DNA of 48,555 nt from Hyphomicrobiales bacterium (GTDB taxonomy: Bacteria; Pseudomonadota; Alphaproteobacteria; Rhizobiales; Beijerinckiaceae). The position numbers were made by a program, and so were the translations under genes. The stretch lies in the NCBI GenBank assembly GCA_019247795.1, contig JAFBAK010000142.1, positions 1-48,555 of the forward strand. The letters run 5' to 3'. Positions 1 to 8,872 of the stretch are shown in pieces (positions within the stretch are counted from its first letter, which is position 1; each line of letters begins with the position of its first letter). The notes beneath the pieces are model-generated. The model had not been told where the DNA came from and made no database searches. It saw nothing but the letters and a program-made list of their open reading frames with translations.

Positions 1-3000
1 TTGTTCCTGCGCTACCCCGAACCCTTGGTCCCGAGGCGGCGGCGCCTCGAGGTCAAGGAACGTCTCGACCGCGACGGCAATGTCGTCGAGCCGCTCGATC
101 TCGACGCGGTGCGCCGTGCCGCTCGTCGCCTGAAGAAAGAAGGCGCCGAAGCCGTCGCAATCTGCTTCCTCCATTCCTACCGCAACCCCGCCCATGAGAG
201 GGCCGCGGGCGAGGCGGTGCGCGCGCTCTATCCCGAAATCGCCGTCTCGCTTTCCTGCGATGTCGTTGCGGAGCTTTGGGAGTATCAGCGTCTCGTCACC
301 ACCTGCGCCAACGCCTTCGTGCAACCGCTCATGGACCGATATGTACGGCGTCTCGAGAGAGAGCTCTGGCAGCGTGGTTTTCGCGGTGCGCTTCATCTCA
401 TGCACTCGGCCGGAGGCCTGATGTCTCCCGAGAGCGCGAGGGCTTTTCCGATCCGGTTTTTGGAATCCGGGCCCGCGGGCGGCGGCTTGGCCACTGCCTT
501 CTTCGGCCAGCTCGCCGGAAAGGCGGACGTGATCAGCTTCGACATGGGGGGCACCACGGCCAAGGCGTGCCTCATCGAGAACGGGCGTTGTGCCATTGCG
601 GCCGAGATGGAAACGGCGCGCGTGCATCGTTTCAAGAAGGGTTCCGGCCTGCCGATCAAGGCGCCCGTCATCGACATGATCGAGATCGGCGCCGGCGGCG
701 GTTCGATCGCCGCCATCGATGAAGTTGGCTTGCTGCGCGTCGGGCCGCGCTCGGCGGGCGCTGAGCCAGGACCTGCATGTTATGGTCGCGGCGGCACGGA
801 GCCAACCGTCACCGATGCCAATCTTCTCCTTGGATACTACGATCCGAGCTTTTTTCTGGGTGGTCGCATGGCTCTCGATCGCGCAGCGGCCGAGCGCGCC
901 CTCGGCAAGCTCGGCGAGAAGCTCGGGATTTCTGCCCTCGAGGTGGCGTCCGGCATTCATCGCACCGTCACCGAGAGCATGGCGGCGGCGGCGCGCATCC
1001 ACATCGTGGAGAAAGGCAAAGACCCCCGCCGCTATGCCATGGTCGGATTCGGGGGAGCAGGCCCGGCCCATGCGGCGGAAGTGGCGCGCATCCTCGGCGT
1101 GCGCGAGGTGATGATTCCACCCGCCTCCGGCGCAGCCTCCGCCCTCGGGTTCTTGGCCGCACCTCTCTCTTTCGAGCAGGTGCGAAGCCATCCTCTCAGA
1201 CTGGACGCGCCGGACGTGGCTCCGACGATCGAAGCCGTACTTCGCGAGCTCGAGCAGGAGACGCGAGCGCATCTTCTCGCGGCCGGTGTTGCCGAGAGCG
1301 ATGTCGTCACGGAACGTTCGGCCGATATGCGCCTTCTCGGCCAGCTCCACGAAATCAACGTCGCCTTGCCTGATGACGAGATCACGCCTGCGAGCCTGCC
1401 GCAAATTCAGGCGGCCTTCGCCTCAGCCTATGCGGCGCGCTACACGAGCGTGCTCGAAGGAATGGAGGTGCAGCTCGTTTCGCTGCGCGTGCGTTGCCGC
1501 GGCAAGCTTCCGGACCTCACGGTGAGCCGACGCGATGCCGCAGCGTGCGGGGCGCCGCTCAAGGGCAGAAGGCCCGCGAACTTCGGGGACGCTCTCGTCG
1601 ACACTCCGGTCTATGATCGCTACGCTCTCATGCCCGGCACAAGGCTCGTCGGCCCCGCAATTGTCGAAGAGCGCGAAGCGACGACGATCATCCCTCCTGG
1701 CGACGAGATGGCGGTCGATTTGTCCGGCACCTTGCGCCTCAGCGTTGCGGTCGCGACGCAAGCGGCAGCGCGCATAACGCCGGCCACACCTGTTTCCGAG
1801 GCGATGGCTCTGATCGAAAGCGATCCCGTGTCGCTCGAGATCATGTGGGCGCGCCTGATCACGGTGGTCGAGGAGATGTGGCACAGCATTCGCCGCACCG
1901 CCTTTTCGCTCATCGTTTCGGAAGCGCAGGATTTCGCCTGCGATCTCCTCGATCCGCAAGGTGAGAGCCTTGCGCACTCGCCACGCGCCATGCCGGTCTT
2001 CAACCTCACCCTTCCGCGAGCCGCGAAGGCGCTTTTGCAGAGGTTTCCTGCCGAGACACTCAAGCCCGGCGATGTGCTCATCACCAACGACCCTTGGCTT
2101 TGCGCCGGCCATCTCTTCGATATCGCCGTGGTGACGCCGGTTTTCCACGAAAAGCGCATCGTGGCGCTGATGGGCACGGTCGGGCATGTCGGCGATATCG
2201 GGGGCACGAAGGACAGCTTGCGCGCCCGCGAGATCTACGACGAGGGAGTGCAAATCCCGCCGATGATGCTCTTTCGGTCGGGCACGCCGAATGAGGATCT
2301 CCTCACGCTTCTGGCCGAGAATGTGCGAAAGCCGAAGGAGGTCCTGGGCGATATCCTCTCCTTCGTCTCGGCCAACCAGCTCGGCGTGGAGCGCCTCAAG
2401 CGCTTCATGGACGATTACGGAATGCACGACCTGCGCGCCCTCGCCGCCGTCGTGCAAAATCGGGCTGAGGCAGCGATGCGCGCCGCCATCCGGGCGCTTC
2501 CGAACGGCGTCTACGCATCGCAGGCCTTCAACAATCCGCTCGGCGAGAAGTTGACCTATCCGCTCAAGCTCACGGTTCACGACGAGGAGATCGAGCTCGA
2601 TTTCGATGGGGCCCCTCGGGCGCAACCGAGAGGCGGGCTGAATTGCACGTTCAGCTACACGGCCGCCCACGCAACTTATCCGCTGAAATGCATGCTGAGC
2701 CCGCAAGTTCGCGGCAGTGCCGGCTGTTACCGACCGTTCACCGTCAAGGCGCCGCAAGGCTCGATCCTCAATTGCGACAGGCCCGCGAGCGTGAATTTGC
2801 GCACGCGAACCGGCTGGTATCTCGCTCCGAACATTTTTCGCGCCTTGGCGGCTGCAGCGCCCTCTCAGGTGCAGTCCCAAACGGGCCTTCCGCACGCGAT
2901 CAGCATTTACGGTCGCGACAGCGCCGGGAATGTCTACGCCGACCATTTCTTCATGGGCGGCGGACAAGGCGCGTCGGAGCAAGGCGACGGCAAATCCGCG

Positions 3001-3489
3001 CTCCTTTATCCCACCTCCGCCGCCAACACCTCGATCGAGCTGATGGAGAGCCGCGCACCCGTGCTCGTGCTCGAGAAGACGCTGATCGTGGATTCGGGAG
3101 GAGCGGGCCGCGAGCGCGGCGGCCTTGGCACACGCGTCCGAATCCGCAAGCTTTACGATGATGGCTTGCCGACGCTCTTCTCCGTCTACCCCGAAGGCGT
3201 CGACATGGCGCCGGAAGGCCTTTTCGGCGGTGAGCCCGGCGGAGCCGCACGCGGCGTCGTTCTCGATCGCAACGGCAAGGTCGTGCATGATTGCGGCACC
3301 GGCGAGCTCGTGACCTTGACCACGACCGACCGTGTGGTGGAGGTTTGCCTGGCCGGGGGAGCTGGCTTCGGCGAGCCGCGCGAGCGGGTCAAAGCCCGTG
3401 TCGATGCGGATGTCGCCGATGGTTACGTCTCGGCGCGCGGTGCACGTCGCTACCTCGCCGGGCGAGCTTCCGCGGCCGCGGCCGAATGA
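1..3489 (+). CDS. Fused hydantoinase A/B (5-oxoprolinase-like), 5' partial
   Basis: This is an ATP-dependent hydantoinase/5-oxoprolinase family enzyme; such enzymes open cyclic amides such as hydantoins or 5-oxoproline. The frame is open from base 1, and the first residues match the interior of HyuA, so roughly the first 110 residues, including the N-terminal DxGGT nucleotide motif, lie outside the window. The TTG at base 1 should not be read as a start. The HyuA half runs to about residue 590 and contains FDMGGTTAK and GAGGGSIA. The HyuB half starts near residue 600 (DPVSLEIMWARLITVVEE) and contains TNDPWLCAGHLFD and GGGQG segments. The two halves are separate genes in many bacteria and fused in oxoprolinases. 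The OPT transporter follows 94 bp downstream on the same strand, so co-transcription is likely. The exact substrate is not determined. Confidence 0.9.
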   Translation: MFLRYPEPLVPRRRRLEVKERLDRDGNVVEPLDLDAVRRAARRLKKEGAEAVAICFLHSYRNPAHERAAGEAVRALYPEIAVSLSCDVVAELWEYQRLVTTCANAFVQPLMDRYVRRLERELWQRGFRGALHLMHSAGGLMSPESARAFPIRFLESGPAGGGLATAFFGQLAGKADVISFDMGGTTAKACLIENGRCAIAAEMETARVHRFKKGSGLPIKAPVIDMIEIGAGGGSIAAIDEVGLLRVGPRSAGAEPGPACYGRGGTEPTVTDANLLLGYYDPSFFLGGRMALDRAAAERALGKLGEKLGISALEVASGIHRTVTESMAAAARIHIVEKGKDPRRYAMVGFGGAGPAHAAEVARILGVREVMIPPASGAASALGFLAAPLSFEQVRSHPLRLDAPDVAPTIEAVLRELEQETRAHLLAAGVAESDVVTERSADMRLLGQLHEINVALPDDEITPASLPQIQAAFASAYAARYTSVLEGMEVQLVSLRVRCRGKLPDLTVSRRDAAACGAPLKGRRPANFGDALVDTPVYDRYALMPGTRLVGPAIVEEREATTIIPPGDEMAVDLSGTLRLSVAVATQAAARITPATPVSEAMALIESDPVSLEIMWARLITVVEEMWHSIRRTAFSLIVSEAQDFACDLLDPQGESLAHSPRAMPVFNLTLPRAAKALLQRFPAETLKPGDVLITNDPWLCAGHLFDIAVVTPVFHEKRIVALMGTVGHVGDIGGTKDSLRAREIYDEGVQIPPMMLFRSGTPNEDLLTLLAENVRKPKEVLGDILSFVSANQLGVERLKRFMDDYGMHDLRALAAVVQNRAEAAMRAAIRALPNGVYASQAFNNPLGEKLTYPLKLTVHDEEIELDFDGAPRAQPRGGLNCTFSYTAAHATYPLKCMLSPQVRGSAGCYRPFTVKAPQGSILNCDRPASVNLRTRTGWYLAPNIFRALAAAAPSQVQSQTGLPHAISIYGRDSAGNVYADHFFMGGGQGASEQGDGKSALLYPTSAANTSIELMESRAPVLVLEKTLIVDSGGAGRERGGLGTRVRIRKLYDDGLPTLFSVYPEGVDMAPEGLFGGEPGGAARGVVLDRNGKVVHDCGTGELVTLTTTDRVVEVCLAGGAGFGEPRERVKARVDADVADGYVSARGARRYLAGRASAAAAE

Positions 3490-3583
3490 CAAAAGATTTT
3501 CGGTGCAACGATACGAGAGGTATCTCGAACCAGCATGTGAGCCGAACCTTGTGAGGAAGCGGCTCTTTGAAAGGGGCATCGAC

Positions 3584-5212
3584 ATGCAGAAAGCCGCGGC
3601 GACGACGACGCGACAACATCCCGCATTTTTCTCAGCCGCGAGCCTCGCGCTCATTGCTCCCCTTTGCGTTGTCGGTGCCATCATCGGCACGCAGCTCATC
3701 GTAACGCTCGGCATCACCACGAACACGTCGCTCATCGGCGCGCTCGCCGGCATGGCGCTCGGCCGGCTGCCGCTCGCCTATCTGGCGCGCTATAAGTCCG
3801 TGCATCTTCAGAACCTCGCGCAGAGCGCAATCTCGGCCGCGACGTTCGGTGCCGGCAATGCCTTGCTTTTGCCCGTCGGCATTCCCTTCGTCATGGGTCG
3901 GCCCGATCTCGTCGAGCCCATGCTGATCGGCGTCTTCCTCGCCATGCTCATGGACGGCTACATGCTCTACCGCATGTTCGATAGCGAGGTGTTCCCGGCC
4001 ACGGGCGCTTGGCCACCCGGCGTCGCGGCGGCGGAGGCCATTCGGGCAGGCGACGAAGGTGGCCGCAAGCTCGGCGTCCTCGGGTTCGGCGTGCTCGTCG
4101 GCATCGTGGGCTCGCTCTTCAAGATCCCGATGTCGGCATTCGGCGTCGCCTTCATCGGCAACATCTGGGCCCTCCTCATGTTCGGCGTCGGCCTCTTGGT
4201 CCGCAGCTACTCCACCAACCTCTTCGGCGGGGAGATGTTTGCCACGATCCTTCCGGGTGGCGATCTCGCCAAGGCCTATGTTCCCCAAGGAGTCATGGTC
4301 GGCGCCGGTGTCGTCGCCCTGATCCAGGTTGTGCTCCTGATCCTGCGCCGGGACGCGGGCAAAGGAGAAATGCAAGAGCGTGTGGTGCGCGGCATCGCCG
4401 ATGTGCGCCGCTCGCTCGGCCTCGGCAGCACCGCTTATGTGCTCATCGCGATCCTGCTCGCATTTCTGGGCGGGCTCTACACGCAGATGTCGCCCGCCTT
4501 CCTCGTCGCCTTCGTGGCTTATGCCGCCTTTGCGGCGCTTGCGCATGAAGTCATCGTCGGTCTTGCGGCGATGCATGCCGGCTGGTTCCCGGCATTCGGC
4601 GTCGCCGTGATCACCTTGGTGATCGGCATGCTGATCGGCTTTCCGGCGCCCGCGCTGACGCTTCTTGTCGGCTTCTCGGCGGCAACCGGTCCGGCTTTCG
4701 CGGATATGGGGTATGATCTCAAAGCGGGCTTCATCCTTCGCGGCTACGGACAGGATGCGCAACTCGAGCAGGAAGGCCGCAAGCAGCAGCTTTGGGCCGC
4801 CATGTTCGCCTTTGTCGTTGCCGGCATCGTGGTCGCCTTTTCGTATCGCTTCTATTTCGCCGCCAATCTCGTCGCACCGATCGACAAAGCTTATGCGGCA
4901 ACGATCAAGGCCGGCGCCGCGCCAGGTGTGGCGCAAAGCCTTTTGATCTGGGCCATTCCGGGCGCCTTGCTGCAGTTCCTCGGCGGACCGAAGCGGCAAA
5001 TGGGCGTGCTCTTGGCGACCGGCCTTCTCCTCGGCGGCCCCGCGGCAGGCTATGCCGTGCTCACCGGAATCGTGCTTCGCCTTCTTTGGACGCGATTCGC
5101 GAAGAAGGAGTGGCTCACCGACATGGAAGTGTTTGCGGCCGGCGTCATCGCGGGTGACGCGCTATCGAGCTTCTACGACATGGGATCGAAATACTTCGCG
5201 ACGCGGAGCTGA
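3584..5212 (+). CDS. OPT-family oligopeptide/metal-chelate transporter
   Basis: This is a 542-residue polytopic membrane protein with about 14 hydrophobic segments. It resembles the OPT family, proton-coupled importers of oligopeptides, glutathione-type peptides or metal chelates. The frame is open further upstream, to 3332, but that part overlaps the hydantoinase gene and is rich in Arg and Pro. The ATG at 3584 is preceded by AAAGGGG at suitable spacing and begins just before the first membrane segment, so I chose it. Diagnostic-looking stretches are SYSTNLFGGEMFATILPGG and GYDLKAGFILRGYG. The placement behind an oxoprolinase-like enzyme suggests import of a peptide or cyclic amide that is then hydrolysed; this is inference. 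Ion or peptide specificity cannot be read. Confidence 0.8.
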   Translation: MQKAAATTTRQHPAFFSAASLALIAPLCVVGAIIGTQLIVTLGITTNTSLIGALAGMALGRLPLAYLARYKSVHLQNLAQSAISAATFGAGNALLLPVGIPFVMGRPDLVEPMLIGVFLAMLMDGYMLYRMFDSEVFPATGAWPPGVAAAEAIRAGDEGGRKLGVLGFGVLVGIVGSLFKIPMSAFGVAFIGNIWALLMFGVGLLVRSYSTNLFGGEMFATILPGGDLAKAYVPQGVMVGAGVVALIQVVLLILRRDAGKGEMQERVVRGIADVRRSLGLGSTAYVLIAILLAFLGGLYTQMSPAFLVAFVAYAAFAALAHEVIVGLAAMHAGWFPAFGVAVITLVIGMLIGFPAPALTLLVGFSAATGPAFADMGYDLKAGFILRGYGQDAQLEQEGRKQQLWAAMFAFVVAGIVVAFSYRFYFAANLVAPIDKAYAATIKAGAAPGVAQSLLIWAIPGALLQFLGGPKRQMGVLLATGLLLGGPAAGYAVLTGIVLRLLWTRFAKKEWLTDMEVFAAGVIAGDALSSFYDMGSKYFATRS

Positions 5213-5274
5213 TTTGATGAAGCCCGGCTGAGCCGATAAAGGGCGCTTTGGCCTCAAGTCGTGCAATCCCGCGG

Positions 5275-6315
5275 CTACTGCGTTACCGTCCCCGTAACGC
5301 CCCAACTGTCCGACACGACATAGCCTTGCGGATATGGATCGTCCGGGTCGAGGAGATAGTTATAAAAGCCGGTGATCCAGGCGCGTCCTTCGATCGCCGG
5401 GATGATGCCTTTCCTGTCGCCGATCTTCGTCTCCGACACGATCCGGCCGTGAAAATGCGAGCCGATGATCGATTCATGTGTCATCGCGTCTCCCACCTTC
5501 ATCAATCCCCTCGCCTGCAGCACGGCAAGCCGCGCCGAGGTTCCCGTCCCGGTCGGGCTCCTGTCGGAGCGGCCGGGCGCCACGATGCACGTGTTGCGCG
5601 TCACCTTGCCGACGCCAGCGAACGGCCTGTTGAATTGCACGATCGATACGCCGCTGATCCCCGGATTTTGCGGATGCACGACGCGAAGCTGCTCGCGCGC
5701 CGCGAGCCTGATGCGCTCGCCGAGGACCGCGAGATCGCGAGCCTCCGAAGGTTCGACGCGAAATCCGAGCTTCGTCGCATCGACGATGGCGTAGAACATG
5801 CCGCCATAGGCGACATCGAGCTCGATCGTTCCTTGGCCTTTAACCTCGAGCTTCGCATCGAGCTTGTCGACGAAGCTCGGCACGTTCTCGAACTCGACCG
5901 AGCGGCACCTTCCGGCTTTGCAGCGCGCCACAGCCTTGACCGGACCGGCCGGTGTGTCGACCCACACCACCGTTTCCGGCTCCTTCATCGTCACCATGCC
6001 GGTTTCCAGGAGCACGGTCACGGTGCAGATGAGGTTCGAACCTGACATCGGCACATATTCGGTCGGCTCCATGATGATCACGCCGACATCGCATTGCGGG
6101 TTGATCGGAGATGTCAGGATGTTGACATGGCGGCAAACGCTGCCGCGCGGCTCGCACAACAGAAAGCGGCGGATATGGTCGAAGTCTCGTTCCATCGCTC
6201 TCATGCGCTCGTACATGGATGCCCCTTTCGGAGGCAGGAAGCCGCCGATGACGACGTCGCCGACCTCACCTTCCGCATGGCAACCAACGACCGAGAGCAT
6301 CGATCGGCTTTGCAT
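5275..6315 (-). CDS. Proline racemase-family protein with Ser/Thr catalytic pair
   Basis: This 346-residue protein belongs to the proline racemase / 4-hydroxyproline epimerase / trans-3-hydroxyproline dehydratase family. The two positions that carry catalytic cysteines in racemases are Ser91 (in PMSGSN) and Thr255 (in DRSPTGTGTSA). Racemases and epimerases use Cys/Cys; trans-3-hydroxy-L-proline dehydratases typically show Cys/Thr, so a Ser/Thr pair argues against simple racemisation and makes a dehydratase or other lyase activity more plausible. The ATG at 6315 has an AGGT element upstream; the longer TTG start at 6348 lacks one. It converges with the OPT gene and lies about 96 bp after the acyl-CoA dehydrogenase on the same strand, so the two may be co-transcribed. 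The family call is firm; the reaction is not. Confidence 0.88.
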   Translation of the reverse strand: MQSRSMLSVVGCHAEGEVGDVVIGGFLPPKGASMYERMRAMERDFDHIRRFLLCEPRGSVCRHVNILTSPINPQCDVGVIIMEPTEYVPMSGSNLICTVTVLLETGMVTMKEPETVVWVDTPAGPVKAVARCKAGRCRSVEFENVPSFVDKLDAKLEVKGQGTIELDVAYGGMFYAIVDATKLGFRVEPSEARDLAVLGERIRLAAREQLRVVHPQNPGISGVSIVQFNRPFAGVGKVTRNTCIVAPGRSDRSPTGTGTSARLAVLQARGLMKVGDAMTHESIIGSHFHGRIVSETKIGDRKGIIPAIEGRAWITGFYNYLLDPDDPYPQGYVVSDSWGVTGTVTQ

Positions 6316-6411
6316 GGTGAACCTCGCTTGAGCTGATTTCTGGAGCAATGTCTCGTGCGGGACGTGTTGCGGATCGCCGCGACCTCACCCCGATTTCCCG
6401 CGGCGACGGAA

Positions 6412-7590
6412 TCAATAGGAGCGTGGTAATCCGAGCACATGCTCGGCGAGATAGGAGAGAATGAGATTCGTCGAGATCGGCGCCACTTGGTAAAGGCGGG
6501 TCTCGCGGAACTTGCGCTCCACGTCGAATTCTTCAGCGAAGCCGAAACCGCCATGCGTTTGCACGCAGGCATTCGCCGCATCCCAAGATGCGTCAGCCGC
6601 GAGCATCTTCGCCATGTTCGCCTCGGCGCCGCAATCGATGCCCACCTCGTAGCGGCGGGTCGCCTCGCGCACCATGAGCTCTGCCGCGCGCATGGCGGCG
6701 TAGGCCCTCGCAAGCGGAAATTGCACACCCTGGTTCTGACCGATCGGCCGGTTGAAGACGACACGTTCGCGAGCATAGGCGGCGGCCTTTTCGATGAACC
6801 ATTTGGCATCGCCGATGCATTCGGCCGCAATGAGAATGCGCTCGGCGTTCATGCCGGAGAGAACATAGCGAAAGCCCCTTCCCTCTTCCCCGATCAGGTT
6901 GTCGGCGGGCACGCGCACATCATCGAAGAAAACCTCGGTGGTCGCGTGATTCATCATGGTGCGGATCGGGCGGATGCTGAGCCCCGCGGACTTCGCCGCC
7001 TGCATCTCGACGATGAAGACCGAGAGGCCGTCGGTGCGCTTTCTTCCGGCCTCCTTCGGGGCTGTTCGCGCGAGAAGGAGCATCAGATCGGAATGCTCGG
7101 CCCGGCTCGTCCAGATCTTTTGGCCGTTGATCACGTAATGATCGCCATCGCGCCGAGCGAATGTCTTGAGCGATCCCGTATCCGTGCCGCTCGTCGGCTC
7201 GGTGACGCCGAATGCCTGAAGACGAAGCTCACCCGAAGCGATGCGCGGCAGGTAGGCGCGCTTCTGCGCCTCGCTCCCGTGCCGAAGCAGGGTGCCCATG
7301 ATGTACATCTGCGCGTGGCAGGCGGCGCCATTGCCGCCCGAATGTTGGATCTCTTCGAGGATCGCGGCCGCAGCCGACAAGGTGAGCCCCGCTCCCCCAT
7401 GCTCCTCAGGGATGAGCGCCGCGAGGAAGCCCGCGCGCCCGAGCGCCGCGACGAATTCGGACGGGTAAGCCATCTCCCGATCGAGCTTGCGCCAATACTC
7501 GAGGGGGAAACCTTCGCAAAGCTTGCGCACCGATTCGCGGATCTCCCGGTGATCGAGATCTTCCACTTGTGCATGGGGCTTGTGCATCAT
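6412..7590 (-). CDS. Acyl-CoA dehydrogenase with relocated catalytic base
   Basis: This is a 392-residue FAD-dependent acyl-CoA dehydrogenase that would desaturate an acyl-CoA thioester at the alpha-beta bond. Visible family motifs are FGVTEPTSGTD and NGQKIWTSRAEHSD in the middle domain, and VQTHGGFGF plus the C-terminal helices. The usual C-terminal catalytic glutamate (YEGT) is absent; the equivalent stretch reads YQVAPIST. Glu250 in NAERIL sits where isovaleryl-CoA dehydrogenase has its base, so the enzyme may still be active with an IVD-type arrangement. Two ATGs in tandem start the gene (7590 and 7587). It is divergent from the TPP decarboxylase genes, with 65 bp between the starts, and lies upstream of the racemase-family gene. 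The substrate is unknown. Confidence 0.9.
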   Translation of the reverse strand: MMHKPHAQVEDLDHREIRESVRKLCEGFPLEYWRKLDREMAYPSEFVAALGRAGFLAALIPEEHGGAGLTLSAAAAILEEIQHSGGNGAACHAQMYIMGTLLRHGSEAQKRAYLPRIASGELRLQAFGVTEPTSGTDTGSLKTFARRDGDHYVINGQKIWTSRAEHSDLMLLLARTAPKEAGRKRTDGLSVFIVEMQAAKSAGLSIRPIRTMMNHATTEVFFDDVRVPADNLIGEEGRGFRYVLSGMNAERILIAAECIGDAKWFIEKAAAYARERVVFNRPIGQNQGVQFPLARAYAAMRAAELMVREATRRYEVGIDCGAEANMAKMLAADASWDAANACVQTHGGFGFAEEFDVERKFRETRLYQVAPISTNLILSYLAEHVLGLPRSY

Positions 7591-7655
7591 CCGGAGAAAC
7601 TAGCGTTGGTGCGACATTCGCGCAAAGATGAGTTTGTTCGATTCGGAGGATTGCG

Positions 7656-8249
7656 GTGGCTGTGTCGGGCAAAAGGGCAATGGGACGCGGCGCGCGCGCC
7701 CGCAAGGCCAGGGGGAGTGCGCGCAAGACGCTCGCGAGCGAGCCTCTGGATTGGCCGCAAGCCCTCTATGGCGCGCTCCGCAGCGCCGATGTTCGCCAAA
7801 TGGCGTTCGTGCCGGATGCCGGCCATTCGAAGCTCATCGAGCTCTTCACCGCCGATCCGGATGTGATCTCGAATGTGCTCACGACCGAGGAGGAAGGCAT
7901 CGCCATCGCAGCCGGGGCCTGGCTCGGCGGCATGCGCAGCGTGCTCCTGATGCAGTCGAGCGGGGTCGGCAACTGCATCAACATGCTGTCGCTCGCGACG
8001 ATCTCGCGCTTTCCGTTGCTGATGCTGGTCACCATGCGCGGCGAATGGGCGGAGTTCAACCCGTGGCAAGTGCCGATGGGACGCGCGACGGAACCCGCCC
8101 TGAACGCCATCGGCGTTCGCACCTTTCGCGCAGAAACGCCGCAAGATCTTCTCGACATGGCAAGCTCGGCCGCGACTTTGGCCTACGAGGCCGATCAACA
8201 AGTCGCGGTGCTCATCTCGCAACGCATGCTCGGGCGAAAGAAATGGTGA
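7656..8249 (+). CDS. TPP-dependent decarboxylase, alpha subunit (sulfopyruvate decarboxylase ComD-like)
   Basis: This is the pyrimidine-binding half of a two-subunit thiamine-diphosphate decarboxylase resembling sulfopyruvate/phosphonopyruvate decarboxylase alpha subunits. It has 197 residues starting at GTG. A strong GGAGG lies 6 bases upstream and fixes this start. The conserved glutamate that activates TPP is visible in TTEEEGIAIAAGAW, and the following MQSSGVGNCIN stretch is typical of the fold. The first 28 residues are rich in Arg, Lys and Ala and look like an extension. The stop overlaps the start of the beta subunit, indicating translational coupling. Neighbours suggest an acyl-CoA or amino-acid-derived 2-oxo acid; sulfopyruvate itself is not supported by any sulfonate gene nearby. 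Confidence 0.8.
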   Translation: MAVSGKRAMGRGARARKARGSARKTLASEPLDWPQALYGALRSADVRQMAFVPDAGHSKLIELFTADPDVISNVLTTEEEGIAIAAGAWLGGMRSVLLMQSSGVGNCINMLSLATISRFPLLMLVTMRGEWAEFNPWQVPMGRATEPALNAIGVRTFRAETPQDLLDMASSAATLAYEADQQVAVLISQRMLGRKKW

Positions 8250-8842
8250 CCGCGATGACGAATTCGCGCGGGCTCGACCGGCGGGAAGCGGTGGCTGCGC
8301 TCTTGAAGGATCGTGGCGACATGCTGGTGATCACGGGCCTCGGCTCACCCGGCTATGACGTGCATGCCGCGAGCGATGATGATTCCACCTTCTATCTCTG
8401 GGGCGCCATGGGGGCGGCGGCGCTGATAGGGCTCGGTCTCGCGCAAGCAAGGCCGGATCGGAACGTCGTTGTCGTCACGGGGGACGGCGAGCAGCTCATG
8501 GGGCTCGGCGGCCTCGCAACGATCGCTGTCGCGAAGCCGAAGAACCTCGTGATCATCGTGATCGACAATGGTCATTTCGGCGAGACGGGCATGCAAAGAA
8601 GCCATACGGGCCTCGGACTCGACATCGCCAAGGTCGCTCAGGCTTGCGGCATCGAGGCGAGGGTCTTGCGCCGTCTCGATGAGATCGAGGCCGTTCGCGA
8701 CACGCTGCGGCGCAGGTCGAAGGGGCCGCGTCTTTACGTGGTGAAGGTGAGAGCCGAGAACGTGCCGCGCTCGCTCCCTCCACGTGACGCCGTGCATCTG
8801 AAGAACCGTTTTCGAAGCCAGCTCGGGCTTCCGGTCACGTGA
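8243..8842 (+). CDS. TPP-dependent decarboxylase, beta subunit (ComE-like)
   Basis: This is the pyrophosphate-binding half of the decarboxylase, 199 residues. The TPP/Mg motif is present: GDGEQLMGLGG followed about 25 residues later by VIDNGHFGETG. The ATG at 8243 overlaps the alpha subunit stop by 7 bases; a second ATG at 8255 is the alternative start. Together with the alpha subunit it corresponds to the ComD/ComE split form of sulfopyruvate decarboxylase or to phosphonopyruvate decarboxylases. The gene ends 30 bp before the convergent ABC permease. The fold and cofactor are clear. The substrate is inferred only as some 2-oxo acid. Confidence 0.8.
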   Translation: MVTAMTNSRGLDRREAVAALLKDRGDMLVITGLGSPGYDVHAASDDDSTFYLWGAMGAAALIGLGLAQARPDRNVVVVTGDGEQLMGLGGLATIAVAKPKNLVIIVIDNGHFGETGMQRSHTGLGLDIAKVAQACGIEARVLRRLDEIEAVRDTLRRRSKGPRLYVVKVRAENVPRSLPPRDAVHLKNRFRSQLGLPVT

Positions 8843-8872
8843 TCGCGACCGCCTCTCCGGACATCCCGAATC

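Noticed and set aside
1423-3753. 776-residue minus-strand frame antisense to the hydantoinase gene
   Set aside because: It is rich in Arg, His and Ala with no motifs; long antisense frames arise from GC-rich third positions of the real gene.
3632-4999. 455-residue minus-strand frame inside the OPT gene
   Set aside because: It is highly charged antisense sequence with no family features, opposite a clear membrane protein.
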